DNA from: DASYTH01 sp045806965
GTDB taxonomy: Bacteria; Actinomycetota; Actinomycetes; Mycobacteriales; Pseudonocardiaceae
Direction: 5' to 3'
Assembly (NCBI GenBank): GCA_045806965.1
Contig: JBJMIG010000038.1
Span: 83,443 to 147,442, forward strand
DNA: 64,000 nucleotides
The position numbers and the translations under genes were made by a program. Within the stretch, counting starts at the first letter, position 1; the number at the start of each line of letters is the position of its first letter. Below the pieces are notes generated by a model. That model was not told the DNA's origin. It ran no database searches and worked only from the letters and a program-made list of their open reading frames with translations. Of this stretch, positions 1 to 8,874 are shown one piece after another.

Positions 1-1614
1 CGGTTCACCCGGCAGTTGCGCCCGCTGGCGAACAACCCGACCGCCGCCGAAGTGCGGGCAGGACTGCAAGACCCGGGTCCGGAGTGGACCGCGGACGACG
101 CGGTGTTCCTGTTCATCACCGGTCACGGACATCAGGACACCGAAAGCCGGCGGCACTATCTGGCGCTGACCACGACCGAGCGGAATAGTCTTCGGCGCAC
201 TGGTATCGCCACCGACGAGCTGGTGGGCTGGCTGCATGAGACCGGCGTAGACCATCTGCTGCTAGTGGTGGACGCGTGCTATTCCGGCGCGATGGCGAGC
301 GACGCGCTGCGCAACGTGCCGAAGATGCGCTCCAACTGGGCGGTACTGACCAGTTCGTCGGCCGACGAGGAAGCCACCACCGGGGCGTTGACCAGCGCGA
401 TCCGCGCCTTCCTGGACGAGCTCGGCAGCCGGACTGGCGAGAAGTTCGGCTCGCCCGGCGAGTATCTGACAGTTTTCCAATTCCTCAGCGAGGTGAACGA
501 GAAACTACGCGGGCAGACCCTCACCTGGCTGGGCGGAGGCGGCCAGGGCCAGCACATCTGCCTGCCCAACCCGCACCTGCGCCCCAGAGGCGCGGGCGAC
601 CCGGATGCGCTCTTCGTCGGTCGCGACCGGCTGATGACCGAATTGGTCAAGGCGGCAACCGGAGCGGCGGGCGTCACCCTGGTGACCGGCGGGGCGGGCA
701 CCGGGAAGTCGGCTGCTCTTGCCCGGTTGACGAAGCGCACCGAAGGCGTGATCTCGGTGCAGGCCACCGGGCAGACGCATGCGCAGGTGCTGAGCCGAAT
801 CTGCCAGGCGGTCGGGCTGCCGGCCGCGACTACGATCGACGGCTGGCGGGACTGGCTCGCCGGGTCCGGGGAGCCAGTGACCGTCGTCGTGGACGCGCTG
901 GACGAAGCGCGGAGCCCGGACATGCTGGTTCGCGAAGTGTTGGACCAGTTGGAGCCGGACGGCGAGCCAGACCTGGTGCGGCTGCTGGTCGGCGTTCGGT
1001 CGGTCGGCGGCGACACCACTCCGCCCAGCGGGAGGCTGCGCGGGCGGAGGATCTGCGTGGACGACGACGAGTGGTGGGAACAGGCGGACCTGACCGGCTA
1101 CGTGGCCCGCGTCCTCACCCGGCCGGATGGCTCACCGTATCGCTCTCTGGTCGAAGGCGACCTGGATGAGCTGGCCGGGGCCATCGCGCACCGGGCCGGC
1201 CGGTCGTTCCTGGTAGCCGGTCTGTACGCCGATTCCCTCGCCCACGGGGAGACGGTGAGCAACCCGGACTCGTTGCACGCCATGGACGACGGCGTGGTCG
1301 GGGTGTTCCGCGACGACCTGCACCGCACGTTCCCGGAGCCGACGGACCGGACCCGGGCAGTGGCGCTGCTCCGCGCGACGGCCTTCGGCCAAGGCGTCGG
1401 GCTGCCCTGGCTGCGAGTCTGGTCCACGGTGGCGAACGTGATCGCACCCGGGAACGGCGACTACGACGACACAGACATCCTGTGGCTGCTGGATTCTCGG
1501 GTCGGCGGATATCTGGTCCGGGATCAGGAGGACGAGCTGCATGTCTACCGGCCGGCGCACGATCTCCTGCGCACGGCGCTGCGCAACAGTTGGCGGAAGC
1601 TGCTCGACCCATGA
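1..1614 (+). CDS. Caspase-like (C14) protease with P-loop STAND/AAA ATPase, 5' partial
   Basis: The reading frame is open from the first base, so the N-terminus lies outside the window; a TTG at 16 is unlikely to be the true start. The visible part carries a caspase-fold dyad: His in FITGHGH (codon 124-126) and Cys in VVDACYSGA (codon 277-279). A P-loop ATPase follows, with Walker A GGAGTGKS (about residue 225) and a Walker B-like VTVVVDALDEA about 65 residues later, as in NACHT/STAND proteins. Known members of this architecture act as signal-activated proteases in conflict or cell-death pathways; that role here is inferred. The stop overlaps the start of the WD40 gene (ATGA), so the two are probably one split enzyme-sensor unit. 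No signal peptide or membrane segment is visible. Confidence 0.85.
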   Translation, partial: RFTRQLRPLANNPTAAEVRAGLQDPGPEWTADDAVFLFITGHGHQDTESRRHYLALTTTERNSLRRTGIATDELVGWLHETGVDHLLLVVDACYSGAMASDALRNVPKMRSNWAVLTSSSADEEATTGALTSAIRAFLDELGSRTGEKFGSPGEYLTVFQFLSEVNEKLRGQTLTWLGGGGQGQHICLPNPHLRPRGAGDPDALFVGRDRLMTELVKAATGAAGVTLVTGGAGTGKSAALARLTKRTEGVISVQATGQTHAQVLSRICQAVGLPAATTIDGWRDWLAGSGEPVTVVVDALDEARSPDMLVREVLDQLEPDGEPDLVRLLVGVRSVGGDTTPPSGRLRGRRICVDDDEWWEQADLTGYVARVLTRPDGSPYRSLVEGDLDELAGAIAHRAGRSFLVAGLYADSLAHGETVSNPDSLHAMDDGVVGVFRDDLHRTFPEPTDRTRAVALLRATAFGQGVGLPWLRVWSTVANVIAPGNGDYDDTDILWLLDSRVGGYLVRDQEDELHVYRPAHDLLRTALRNSWRKLLDP

Positions 1615-3839
1615 TCGAACCACTGTCCGAAGAGGAGGCGCTGGTCGCCCGCGAGCTGCGTGAACTGGCGATGTCGTCGATTCGCCGTGGCTTGCGGCCA
1701 GCGCCCTACCTGCGCCGCCACCTGGCCCAGCACGCGCTGGCCGGCGGGATGCTCGGTCCGGACATCTTGCCGGTTCAGGTGCTGCCCTACCTCGATCTCG
1801 CCCAGCTATGGCTGGCACTCGGAGAGCGGGACGCTAGCCAGCCGATCGATTTCCCGGGGCTGGCCCAACTGCGCCAGGTCGCCCACCTCTGGGACTGGGA
1901 CAACCCCGAGCGCAACGCCGCCGCTCTTCAACTGTGGGCCGCACTGGATGGGACGCCGATCCAGGAGGAGCTCAACTCGTCCTGGCGGGTGCGCTGGGCC
2001 GGTCGGCGGCCGGAGCCGGGAATCGTGCTCGGGCGCTACTCCGATCCGGTCTGGGCGGTGGCCGCAACCCGGCTGGCCAGCGGTCGACCGGTAGCCATCT
2101 CAGCCGACGGTGAACCGTCAATCCTTCGGCTGTGGGATCTGGCCACGGCTCTGCCCCTGCTGAGTCTGGCGGCACACGACAAACCTGTGCTTGCGCTGTC
2201 CATCGACTCATCCGGTGTCGCGGCGAGCGGGGCGGCTGACGGCATGATCCAGCTCTGGGACCTGGACGCCGGAGAGTTACTCGGCCAGGCCGTATCCGGC
2301 CACCGGGGGGCCGTGTACGCCCTGGCATTTCTCGTCCAGGCCGGCACACCGCATCTGGTCAGCGGCGGCGAGGACGGCCTGATCCGGTTCTGGGACCTCG
2401 CCGGCGAGCCGGCCGGTCCGGAGCTGCGCCTGGAAGAAGGCGCGGTCCGGACGCTGGCGATCGCCGATGGGCCCGACGGCCCGGTCCTGGCGGCCAGCGG
2501 CACCGGTGGGACCGTGCTGGCCTGGGATCTCACCACCCGGCTGCGCACCGGGCCGCCATTGCTCGGCCATCGGGGCGCGGTGCGGTCGCTGACCGCGGAT
2601 CGCCACCTACTGATCAGCGGCGATACCGAGGGCGTGGTGCTGTGCAGGAACCTACGTACCGGGGCGGTGACACGGCAGCCGATGCCCGTCACCGGCCGCC
2701 CGGTGACGGCGCTCGCCTCCGGTGACGGGCTGGTGATCGCCGGTCAGGATCGCTCGGTGCTGGTGTCGGACACAGCCACCGGAGAACCGGTCGGCCATGC
2801 GGACAGCGGCACCGCGGTGACGATCAGCTCGGTGGCCGTGGCACCGGCCGCGCGCATCGCGGTGACCGGAGGCCGTGACGGCACCGTCCGCATCTGGGAT
2901 CTAACCTTCCCGGCACCGGCCACGGCGCACGCGGACGCTCACCTGCACAGCGTGGACGCGATCGCCACGGCCGACCTCGCCGGGGTCGGCCCGGTGGTGC
3001 TGACCGGCGGCGCCGACCACACGGTTCGGTGCTGGCACCTGGAGACCGGTGAATCGGTCGGCGAGCCACTGACCGGGCACAGCTCCCCCGTCACCGCCAT
3101 CGCGACCTCCGGCCACCTGATCGTGGCCGGCGCGTTCGACGGTTCGATGCTGGCATGGCGGACCGACGGCCAGCCAGCAGCCGAGCGGATCAATTCAGCC
3201 GGCGGGCCGGTGGTCGGGTTGGCGGCTGCCGACCTCGATGGGTGCCCGGTGCTGGTCAACGTGGCCTGGAGTGGAACGGTGACTGTGTGCGGCCTGGACT
3301 GGTCCGAGTTGGCCAGGTCGGACCATTCCGAACCCACCAGCCTGGCCGTGCTGCCCGGCCCCATCGTGATCACCGGTTCCCGGGATGGCAGTCTGCGGAT
3401 CTGGGACGTCTGCGATGGCACGGTAAGGGATCTGCGAACCGGTGCCGGCATCGACGCGCTGGCCATGCACGGGCGGTTGGCGGTGACCGGCGGCACCGCC
3501 GGCACAGTACGCACATGGGACGTCGACCAGGGCACACATGTATCAACCACAATGGAAGGCCATCCCGGTGGAGTACTCGCGGTGGTGATCGCGATGCTGC
3601 CGAACGGGCTCGCGGCGATCGTGAGCGGGGGCGCCGACGGCGAGGTTCGACTGCATGACCTGCATGCCGGGGAGGCGCTCGGCGAGGCCCTGCCCACTCC
3701 GGACCGGCCGCGTCTGCTTCGGATACATGACGGTCCGCGGCCGGTATTGGTTATCGGCGGGGCCGGCGTCGCGGTGGCCGAACTACGGCACGGCGAAGGT
3801 TGCATTCCGGGCGCGACTACCATCAGCAGACATGAGTGA
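1611..3839 (+). CDS. WD40-repeat beta-propeller protein, probable sensor partner of the caspase/ATPase
   Basis: The start is the ATG at 1611, inside the ATGA overlap with the upstream gene. After an N-terminal helical stretch of about 140 residues come about 13 recognisable WD40 blades, ending in motifs such as LRLWDL, IQLWDL, IRFWDL, VRIWDL, LRIWDV, VRTWDV and VRLHDL. Thirteen or fourteen blades would give two seven-bladed propellers. WD40 arrays are commonly the C-terminal ligand-sensing part of STAND ATPases; here that part is a separate gene, translationally coupled to the caspase/ATPase. The gene overlaps tsaE by 8 nt, placing it in the same transcript as the t6A genes. The ligand cannot be read from sequence. 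Confidence 0.85.
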   Translation: MIEPLSEEEALVARELRELAMSSIRRGLRPAPYLRRHLAQHALAGGMLGPDILPVQVLPYLDLAQLWLALGERDASQPIDFPGLAQLRQVAHLWDWDNPERNAAALQLWAALDGTPIQEELNSSWRVRWAGRRPEPGIVLGRYSDPVWAVAATRLASGRPVAISADGEPSILRLWDLATALPLLSLAAHDKPVLALSIDSSGVAASGAADGMIQLWDLDAGELLGQAVSGHRGAVYALAFLVQAGTPHLVSGGEDGLIRFWDLAGEPAGPELRLEEGAVRTLAIADGPDGPVLAASGTGGTVLAWDLTTRLRTGPPLLGHRGAVRSLTADRHLLISGDTEGVVLCRNLRTGAVTRQPMPVTGRPVTALASGDGLVIAGQDRSVLVSDTATGEPVGHADSGTAVTISSVAVAPAARIAVTGGRDGTVRIWDLTFPAPATAHADAHLHSVDAIATADLAGVGPVVLTGGADHTVRCWHLETGESVGEPLTGHSSPVTAIATSGHLIVAGAFDGSMLAWRTDGQPAAERINSAGGPVVGLAAADLDGCPVLVNVAWSGTVTVCGLDWSELARSDHSEPTSLAVLPGPIVITGSRDGSLRIWDVCDGTVRDLRTGAGIDALAMHGRLAVTGGTAGTVRTWDVDQGTHVSTTMEGHPGGVLAVVIAMLPNGLAAIVSGGADGEVRLHDLHAGEALGEALPTPDRPRLLRIHDGPRPVLVIGGAGVAVAELRHGEGCIPGATTISRHE

Positions 3840-4317
3840 CGAGAGGTTCGCGGTTCTGGCCAGCGGGCTGGAGTGCACCGCGGCGGTCGCCGCCCGACTG
3901 GCCGCCCTATTGCGGCCGGGCGACGTCGTTCTTCTCACCGGTGACCTGGCCGCGGGCAAGACCACGTTCGTCCACGCCGTGGCGAAGGCGATGGGGTCAG
4001 CCGATCCGGTCACCAGCCCGACCTTCGCATTGGCCCAGTTCTATTCCTTCCCGGCCGGGTTGATCCTGCACATCGACACTTATCGAATGTCCGATGTGGA
4101 CGAATACCGAGACCTCGGGCTGGGCGATTTCACCGACACCTCGGTGAATCTCATCGAATGGGGCGAACTAGTACGCCACGAGTTCGACCACCCACTGACC
4201 GTGCACCTGCGCCAGACCTCCGACCAGGAGCGGGAGATCACGATCACCGGCACGGGCGAGCGATGGGCCGGTGCGCTTGCGACCCTGCGCCACGAGCTGA
4301 CCCGGAGCCGTCCGTGA
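3832..4317 (+). CDS. tsaE: tRNA t6A biosynthesis ATPase TsaE
   Basis: A protein of 161 residues, normal for TsaE. The Walker A loop is GDLAAGKTT (about residues 37-45), followed by the family motifs SPTFALAQFY and LHIDTYR and a C-terminal LIEWGE. In bacteria TsaE is the ATPase that resets the TsaB-TsaD complex during threonylcarbamoylation of A37 in ANN-decoding tRNAs; it acts in the cytoplasm. ATG 3832 is chosen because homology starts there; it lies 8 nt inside the WD40 gene and is therefore translationally coupled to it. In most actinobacteria tsaE sits with alr or rimI, not behind a WD40 gene. Confidence 0.93.
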   Translation: MSDERFAVLASGLECTAAVAARLAALLRPGDVVLLTGDLAAGKTTFVHAVAKAMGSADPVTSPTFALAQFYSFPAGLILHIDTYRMSDVDEYRDLGLGDFTDTSVNLIEWGELVRHEFDHPLTVHLRQTSDQEREITITGTGERWAGALATLRHELTRSRP

Positions 4318-4967
4318 ACCTGGGGCTCGCTGTCGAGACGACTACTCTGCACTACGGAGTGGCGGTGTTCGCCGAGGGCAAGGTACTCGCGCACCGCACC
4401 ATCAGCCGGACCGACCCGTCATTCGAGAGCATCGGTGCACTGGCCGCCGCCGTGCTCGCCGGATCCGGCCACACATTCGGCGAGTTGACCCGGCTCGCGG
4501 TGAACAACGGTCCGGGGAGCCTCACGTCGGTGCGGGCCGGCGTCGCCTACGTCAACGGTCTGGGCTTCAGCCTCGGTTGCCCGATCGTGGCGGTGGACGC
4601 GTTTACGCTGCTCGCTCGCGAGGTGTCGGACAGCCTCGAGGAGCCGGTTCTAGTCTTGCGCACCGCCGGCGGTGGCAACGCCTATGCGGGCTTGTTCATC
4701 GCCGAGGCTCCGCCGCAGTACGCGCACGGACCGCTCGACGCGGTCGTACCCCGTCTGGCCGGCACGTTGGAGTCGGTGTCCTGCGCCGGAGTTTTCCGCG
4801 ACGAGGCGCGTCGGCTGCTCACCGCGACCCGCGTTAAGGACACGGGTGTCGAGGTCTCCAGCGTGCTCACGCTGCACGCGCTGGTGACCGACCCGAACCG
4901 GCCGTCGCTTGCGCCGGTCGCCGTGGTGAGCCCCCTGACCGACTCCTCCGAAGTGTTCCGTGTCTGA
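4314..4967 (+). CDS. tsaB: t6A biosynthesis protein TsaB
   Basis: A 217-residue ASKHA-fold protein starting at GTG 4314 (GTGA overlap with tsaE). It has the TsaB opening LGLAVETTT, the NNGPGSLTSVRAGVAYVNGL segment and DAFTLLA. TsaB is the non-catalytic dimer partner that activates TsaD. Typical TsaB proteins are 210-240 residues, so this one appears complete. The usual actinobacterial neighbour rimI is absent; a YrdC-domain gene follows instead with an 8-nt overlap. Sequence divergence in the C-terminal half makes a recruited or transferred copy plausible, but this was not tested. Confidence 0.88.
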   Translation: MNLGLAVETTTLHYGVAVFAEGKVLAHRTISRTDPSFESIGALAAAVLAGSGHTFGELTRLAVNNGPGSLTSVRAGVAYVNGLGFSLGCPIVAVDAFTLLAREVSDSLEEPVLVLRTAGGGNAYAGLFIAEAPPQYAHGPLDAVVPRLAGTLESVSCAGVFRDEARRLLTATRVKDTGVEVSSVLTLHALVTDPNRPSLAPVAVVSPLTDSSEVFRV

Positions 4968-5619
4968 CCCGGAGTTCGTGCTCGGGCCCAACGATGATCT
5001 GGCCGGTGCGGTCGATGTCTTGCGCTCGGGCGGGTTCGTGTTGCTGCCCAGCGACACCGCGTACTCGGTCGCGGCGTTGCCACTCAGCGGGGCGGTCCGC
5101 ACCAGGATCAACACGCTGCTGCGCCGTCGCGACATGCCGGTCTCGCTCGCCTTCCCGGACATCGCGGTGGCCGACCGGTGGATCGCCGCGAACCCCGTGG
5201 CGAGGCGGCTATTGCGGCGGTTCTGCCCCGGCCCGGTAACGGTGGTCTGCACAGCCGCTCCGGGCCTGCCGGACCAGCTTTTCGAACAGGCGGTGGCCAG
5301 CCGAAACCGCACGGTTGGCGTGCGGGTGCCGGACTCGGCGCCGGAACGGCGGGTCGCCGCGGCCACCGAATACCCGGTCACCACGGTGGCGGTGATCGGG
5401 CCGGACGGACGGATCGCCACCAGTTTGGCCGAGGCGATCACAATCATTCAGCACGGCCTCGCCGAAGCCGGATTCCAACGCTGGTGCGCGATCGACGGCA
5501 AGGTCACCGGAGGAAACCTGTCCACGGTGATCGAGGTGGTCGGCGACCAGGTGGAACTGATCAGGCTCGGAGCCATCCCTTTCAAACACCTGCAGGAGGT
5601 CGCGGCCGGGCATGAATGA
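4960..5619 (+). CDS. YrdC/Sua5-like domain protein lacking key TsaC residues
   Basis: The protein is 219 residues, starting at GTG 4960. The fold is recognised from LLPSDTAYSVAALP, matching the LPTDTVYGLA motif of TsaC, and from CPGPVTVV and VGVRVPDS. Two TsaC hallmarks are missing. The KxR nucleotide/threonine-binding segment is replaced by RRRDMPVSLAF, and the SAN motif is not present (TTVAVIGPD occurs there). It is therefore probably not an active threonylcarbamoyl-AMP synthase. It lies between tsaB and a normal tsaC with 8-nt overlaps on both sides, so a structural or regulatory partner role in the same complex is the simplest reading. A different adenylating activity is also possible. 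Confidence 0.75.
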   Translation: MSDPEFVLGPNDDLAGAVDVLRSGGFVLLPSDTAYSVAALPLSGAVRTRINTLLRRRDMPVSLAFPDIAVADRWIAANPVARRLLRRFCPGPVTVVCTAAPGLPDQLFEQAVASRNRTVGVRVPDSAPERRVAAATEYPVTTVAVIGPDGRIATSLAEAITIIQHGLAEAGFQRWCAIDGKVTGGNLSTVIEVVGDQVELIRLGAIPFKHLQEVAAGHE

Positions 5620-6205
5620 CGAATTGATCACATCTGTACACGAGTGCCTGCTCCGGGGCGGAGTGGTGCTCCTGCCCACCGACACCGTGTACGGGCTGGC
5701 CGTGCACCCTGAACGGGACGAGGCCGCAGAGCGACTGTTCCGAATGAAACGCCGGCCACGAGCCAGGAACCTGCCGATCATGGTGGCCGCGACCGCGGAC
5801 CTGCCGGCTCTCGGTGCGATCGTCAATGTCCCGGCGCGGCGGCTGCTCGAGGCGTTCGCACCAGGGCCGCTGACGGTCGCGCTTGGCTTGCGTCCCGGAG
5901 CCGCGCCGGAATGGCTGGCCGGCCGGGTCGAGATCGGCGTTCGGATTCCGGCCGACGAGGATCTACGAGCGCTGCTGCAGATAACCGGGCCGCTGCTGGC
6001 CACCAGCGCCAACGTGCACGCGCAGGCGACCCGCGAGTCGGTCGCCGAGATCCTGGCCGATTTGGACGGTGCGCCGGACCTCGTCATTGACGGCGGACCA
6101 CGAGACACCACACCGTCCACTTTGGTCAATTGCAACCTTCCAGAGCCGGTGATTGAACGGTTGGGCATGCTCTCCGCCGAACAGATCGAGAAGGTGCTGC
6201 AATGA
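5612..6205 (+). CDS. tsaC: L-threonylcarbamoyladenylate synthase TsaC/Sua5-type
   Basis: A 197-residue single-domain YrdC protein with intact motifs: LLPTDTVYGLA near residue 21, a basic KRRPRARNLPIM segment, APGPLTVAL, GVRIPAD and LLATSANV. It makes threonylcarbamoyl-AMP from threonine, bicarbonate and ATP, the first t6A step. It is the short TsaC form without the Sua5 C-terminal domain. ATG 5612 overlaps the preceding gene by 8 nt and the stop overlaps tsaD (ATGA). In many actinobacteria the gene after prmC is sua5; here prmC lacks that neighbour and tsaC lies about 3 kb away on the other strand. Confidence 0.9.
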   Translation: MNDELITSVHECLLRGGVVLLPTDTVYGLAVHPERDEAAERLFRMKRRPRARNLPIMVAATADLPALGAIVNVPARRLLEAFAPGPLTVALGLRPGAAPEWLAGRVEIGVRIPADEDLRALLQITGPLLATSANVHAQATRESVAEILADLDGAPDLVIDGGPRDTTPSTLVNCNLPEPVIERLGMLSAEQIEKVLQ

Positions 6206-7194
6206 GCGAGCTGGTGCTGGGCATCGAGACGTCGTGCGATGACACTGCGGTAGCACTTGTGGACCGGGCGGGCACGGTTGTGGCCGCCTCGGTCGCGTCC
6301 CAGACTGAGATCCACAACCGGTACGGCGGGGTATACCCGGAGGCTGCCAGCCGGGCACACGTTGACAAGATCCTTCCCACGGTGCGCATGGTGCTCGAGG
6401 ACTCCGGCGTGCTACCCCGCGAGTTGACCGCAATCGGCGTCACCCGAGGCCCCGGTCTGATCGGTTCGCTGATGGTCGGCCTGGACACCGCGACCGGGCT
6501 CGGCCACGGCTGGGGTGTCCCGGTGATTGGCGTCAACCACCTCCGCGGCCATTTGCGCAGCGCCGATCTCGAACAGAGCCGCGTCCGCTACCCGGCCGTC
6601 ATACTGCTCGTGTCCGGCGGTCACACGCTGCTGGCCCGGATGACGACGCCCAGCGAGATAACGCTGATGGGCAGCACTCACGACGACTCGGTGGGCGAAG
6701 CCTACGACAAGGTTGCCCGCATGCTTGGCCTCGGCTACCCCGGCGGTCCGGTAGTCGACCGGCTCGCCGCCACCGGCACCGAGTCCATCCCGTTTCCGCG
6801 GCCCATGCTCAGGGATGGGCTGGGTTTCTCGTTCTCCGGCCTGAAGTCCGCGGTCTGGTACTTCCTGGCGGACAATCCTGGAGTCGCTCCCGAGGACGTG
6901 GCCGCGTCCTTCGTCGCCGCGTGCATGGATGTACTCCTCACGAAGTGCCGTCGGGCCCTGTCCGAGACAGCGGCAAGCTCCCTGGTCATTGTCGGCGGCG
7001 TAGCCGCCAGCCCACCGTTGCGAGCCGCTGCTGCGGCGCTCTGCGAGGACCTCGGCGTCGAGCTCTGCCTGCCGCCGCTGCGCTGGTCCACTGACAATGG
7101 CGCGATGATCGCCCTCGCGACCTGGGACTACCTCGCCACGGGTCAGACGCCGTCGGTCCGCCCGCAGTCTTCGCTCAGCATCACTGACTACTAG
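6202..7194 (+). CDS. tsaD: tRNA threonylcarbamoyltransferase TsaD
   Basis: A 330-residue Kae1/Qri7/TsaD protein. It opens with LGIETSCDDTAVAL and has GVYPEAASRAH, the metal-ligand motif NHLRGH, LLVSGGHTLL, DDSVGEAYDKVARMLGL, FSGLKSAV and the C-terminal metal-ligand region STDNGAMIA. It transfers the threonylcarbamoyl group to A37 of tRNA with TsaB and TsaE. The start is ATG 6202 (ATGA overlap with tsaC). SCDDT instead of the common SCDET and the short C-terminus suggest a divergent copy. It is the last gene of the seven-gene overlapping run; a minus-strand gene follows 19 nt later. Confidence 0.93.
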   Translation: MSELVLGIETSCDDTAVALVDRAGTVVAASVASQTEIHNRYGGVYPEAASRAHVDKILPTVRMVLEDSGVLPRELTAIGVTRGPGLIGSLMVGLDTATGLGHGWGVPVIGVNHLRGHLRSADLEQSRVRYPAVILLVSGGHTLLARMTTPSEITLMGSTHDDSVGEAYDKVARMLGLGYPGGPVVDRLAATGTESIPFPRPMLRDGLGFSFSGLKSAVWYFLADNPGVAPEDVAASFVAACMDVLLTKCRRALSETAASSLVIVGGVAASPPLRAAAAALCEDLGVELCLPPLRWSTDNGAMIALATWDYLATGQTPSVRPQSSLSITDY

Positions 7195-7213
7195 TCACGA
7201 AGGCGGTTCCGGC

Positions 7214-8038
7214 TTAGACGCCGGGCTTGGCGATGTGGCCGGCCAGTGACTCGGCGCGGTGTTGCCAGACCGGGCGGCGGAAGCGCACCACGATGAGGTA
7301 GAGCAGGGCGCCGCCGAGCAGGACGCCGGAGACCACCAGGCCGACGCTGTTCAGCGCGCCACCGGCGACCACCATGGTGAGGCCGAGCGACATGACCAGG
7401 ACCGCCATGCTGACCGCGATCCCCTCCGGGGCCCAGCTCCACCGGCGTCCGGCGACCACCTCGGTGGCCAGCCGCCTGGCTCCCCTGGCCAGCTCCTCGT
7501 CGTCGACGTCCAGGTCGATGATCCGGCGCGCCGCCCGGTCGCAGATGCGCAGTTGGTGCTCGCTGGTGATGACCAGCACCTCGTCCCTGGTCTGGCTGCG
7601 GCACTGCTCGGCGACCGAGCACCAGGTGCTGGCCAGGTAATAGCGCAGCACCGCGTCCCCCGGCCGGCTGGCCACCATGAGCTCCAGCTCCTGGACCGCG
7701 TCGGCGGCCCGGCCGGTGGCGACGAGCAGCTGCGAGTGGCCAAGCCGGGCGAGTGGGTCGGACCGGTCGGCGGCGAGCGCGGACCGGTAGCTCTCCCCGG
7801 CGAGCCCCCATCTGCCCCTGGCGAGATGCACGTCTCCGATGCCGACCTGATCGTGCGGATGCGGATGCTCGCGCAGCTCGGCGGCCCGCTGGAAGTCCGC
7901 GAGCGCGTCGTCGAGCCTGCGCTGCACCAGCGCCGACCGGGCCCGCTCGAAGTATTCGCTTGCCGGAGAAGGATTCCGGTCGGGGCCAATGGCCGCAAGC
8001 TGCCATTTGCCCACCACATCTTGCCACGCTCGGAGCAT
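7214..8038 (-). CDS. TPR-like cytoplasmic domain protein with two C-terminal transmembrane helices
   Basis: A 274-residue protein starting at ATG 8038. Residues about 25-160 form helical TPR-like repeats (ERARSALVQRRLDDALADFQRAAEL, then similar units ending in RPGD). Two hydrophobic helices at about residues 200-245 (VSMAVLVMSLGLTMVVAG and VVSGVLLGGALLYLIVV) anchor it, and a short basic tail follows. Its function is not recognisable. It converges with tsaD and diverges from the membrane protein at 8093 across a 54-bp gap that must hold both promoters. Confidence 0.7.
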   Translation of the reverse strand: MLRAWQDVVGKWQLAAIGPDRNPSPASEYFERARSALVQRRLDDALADFQRAAELREHPHPHDQVGIGDVHLARGRWGLAGESYRSALAADRSDPLARLGHSQLLVATGRAADAVQELELMVASRPGDAVLRYYLASTWCSVAEQCRSQTRDEVLVITSEHQLRICDRAARRIIDLDVDDEELARGARRLATEVVAGRRWSWAPEGIAVSMAVLVMSLGLTMVVAGGALNSVGLVVSGVLLGGALLYLIVVRFRRPVWQHRAESLAGHIAKPGV

Positions 8039-8092
8039 TGGATCACCCAGGTCGGCAGGCTACTCTCAGTACGCCCAAGTCGGGGGTGCGCG

Positions 8093-8872
8093 TTGAAAGT
8101 GCCCATTTTCGGTCGAGCGGCGGGCCTGCGCGGACGGGTCAGCTCGCACTGGTTGGCGTCCGCCATCGCCCTGGCCTACCTGATCGCCACCAGCACACTC
8201 GGCGTCGTCCTGCTGTCCGCGCCGGAGCAGCCGGTGGCCGCGCCCGCCGGCAACGCCTACGACGCACGCACCGGCGCAACCGCCGGGGCCGACTCGGGGG
8301 CCAGCACTGGTGCGCCCGCCACGACAGCGCCCCCGTCGACGAGCGGCCCGGCCGGCTCCCGCGTCCCGACCGGCCCGGCGGGCGCCGCCCGAACCAGCAC
8401 CCGCGCCGCGCCGCCGGCCCCGCTCCCGGTGACCGCACCGCCCGGCTTCCGGCGGGTCACCGGCCCGGCCGGAGTACGCACGGTGATCCCGGCCGGCTGG
8501 TCGAGTGTGCGGACCACCGGCCCCGGCGCCGTGCAGGCAACGGATCCCGCCGGCACCGGCGGGTTCGTCAAGTACGGCGGATCGGCCGCGCCCGGCGTCG
8601 GCATCGACCTGACCCACGTCAAGTACGAGAACGACTTCGCCACCCGGGCCGCCGAGTACAGCCGAATCGTGCTGCGTTCCGCCCGCTACGGCGGCCACGA
8701 CGCGGTCGAATGGGAGTTCGAGCACCGGGACGGCCCCCAGGTCGCCCACGTGAAGTCCATCTACTGGCGCGCCGAGGGCAAGGAGTACTTCCTGCTCGCC
8801 TCGGCCCCGGCAACCCAATGGCCGCAGATGAAAAGCGTCTACGACACGATGGTCGCCAACGCCGACCCGTGA
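8093..8872 (+). CDS. Membrane-anchored protein with Pro/Ala/Thr-rich linker and C-terminal globular domain
   Basis: A TTG at 8093, 6 nt after GGGGG, is the best start; GTG 8099 is an alternative. An N-terminal hydrophobic helix (SAIALAYLIATSTLGVVLLSA) is followed by about 90 residues of Ala/Thr/Pro/Gly linker. A compact C-terminal domain begins near PPGFRRVTGPAGVRTVIPAGW and ends with YFLLASAPATQWPQMKSVYDTM. This layout resembles extracellular domains attached to actinobacterial membrane kinases, but no kinase is present. Probably exported and anchored; role unknown. It is convergent with prmC. Confidence 0.65.
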   Translation: MKVPIFGRAAGLRGRVSSHWLASAIALAYLIATSTLGVVLLSAPEQPVAAPAGNAYDARTGATAGADSGASTGAPATTAPPSTSGPAGSRVPTGPAGAARTSTRAAPPAPLPVTAPPGFRRVTGPAGVRTVIPAGWSSVRTTGPGAVQATDPAGTGGFVKYGGSAAPGVGIDLTHVKYENDFATRAAEYSRIVLRSARYGGHDAVEWEFEHRDGPQVAHVKSIYWRAEGKEYFLLASAPATQWPQMKSVYDTMVANADP

Positions 8873-8874
8873 CG

